DNA from: Temnopleurus reevesii
Lineage: Eukaryota > Echinodermata > Echinoidea > Temnopleuroida > Temnopleuridae
Assembly (NCBI GenBank): GCA_036244855.1
Contig: BQKZ01004985.1
Span: 2,035-32,544 of the forward strand
Direction of reading: 5' to 3'
Length of the DNA: 30,510 nucleotides
Shown here in pieces: positions 30,326-30,510 of the stretch; positions within the stretch are counted from its first letter, which is position 1; every line of letters begins with the position of its first letter. The position numbers and the translations under genes are program-made. Below the pieces are notes generated by a model that was not told the DNA's origin, did not search any database, and was given only the letters and a program-made list of their open reading frames with translations.

Positions 30326-30510
30326 GCATGATATGTAAAAACGCACTTATGGACACTGGAATAAGATAGAATTACTATGCTAAAAAAAAAAACCGTTGGT
30401 TTACCTCATGTCATGGGTAATGGCAGGGTTCTCCCCTAGCAGTTTTGTCAGGGGGCTTCACCCGCACAACATTTTAATAAGGAGTTTTCCGCTCTGACAC
30501 AATTTCTCCC

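Noticed and set aside
1..30510. CRISPR array, operon, tRNA or rRNA genes
   Set aside because: The tandem repeats lack the regular short repeat/unique spacer pattern; no tRNA B-box or rRNA core sequence was seen; gene structure is eukaryotic.

Overview
This window is eukaryotic nuclear DNA: AT-rich, intron-containing, and crowded with short palindromic transposon relics, minisatellites and microsatellites. The one clear gene is a complete minus-strand CDK12/CDK13-type transcription-elongation kinase, coding from 26124 down to 13372 in seven exons. All six splice junctions show GT/AG and all phases agree, giving 1276 codons. The protein and the repeats (TTAGGG-type telomeric hexamers, pogo-like TA-flanked MITEs, a 'gcgctatataaat' repeat ending in ATT-rich sequence) suggest a marine invertebrate deuterostome. 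A sea urchin or relative is my best guess, made from memory of such repeats and not proven here. Two 'n' bases (15929, 27110) mark it as draft assembly.

Layout. 1-13371 lies downstream of the gene. It holds the 3' UTR (extent unknown), several foldback elements (177-345, 651-1223, 1456-1815 with telomere-like hexamers, 4237-4549, 7510-7685, 9313-9590), pogo-like MITEs (1916-2093, 10941-11100), two minisatellites (2917-3517, 5287-5602) and one doubtful coding relic (5779-6054). 13372-26124 is the kinase gene. Its introns are 428, 865, 2113, 2510, 1022 and 1984 bp, and introns 3 to 6 are heavily colonised by foldback elements. 26125-26180 is 5' UTR that begins at a splice acceptor, so at least one untranslated exon lies further upstream. 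26181-30510 is the 5' flank or first intron, followed by a 157-bp satellite (28245-29050) and two shorter tandem repeats (29805-30325).

How the gene works. Exon 1 and the first part of exon 2 encode the Arg/Ser-rich, Pro-rich N-terminal region. The end of exon 2 through exon 6 encodes the kinase domain (P-loop, VALKK, PITAVRE, HRD, DFG, T-loop Thr). Exon 7 encodes the CDK12/13-specific DCHELW extension with its basic cluster, then a long low-complexity tail ending in RGG repeats. By homology it pairs with cyclin K and phosphorylates the RNA polymerase II C-terminal domain.

The observations most worth checking are: (1) three decayed tandem copies of the 5' part of exon 6 inside intron 5, one of which keeps an acceptor, the LTLDPxKR motif, a stop codon and an AATAAA downstream; (2) an in-frame TGA at codon 152 in exon 1, with the frame continuing cleanly for 72 codons to the splice donor; (3) related transposon copies in opposite orientation in introns 4 and 6, bracketing exons 5 and 6; (4) a satellite carrying AGGTCA direct repeats of DR1 and DR4 type; (5) nested palindromes in intron 3. 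I see no prokaryotic system, CRISPR array, tRNA or rRNA.
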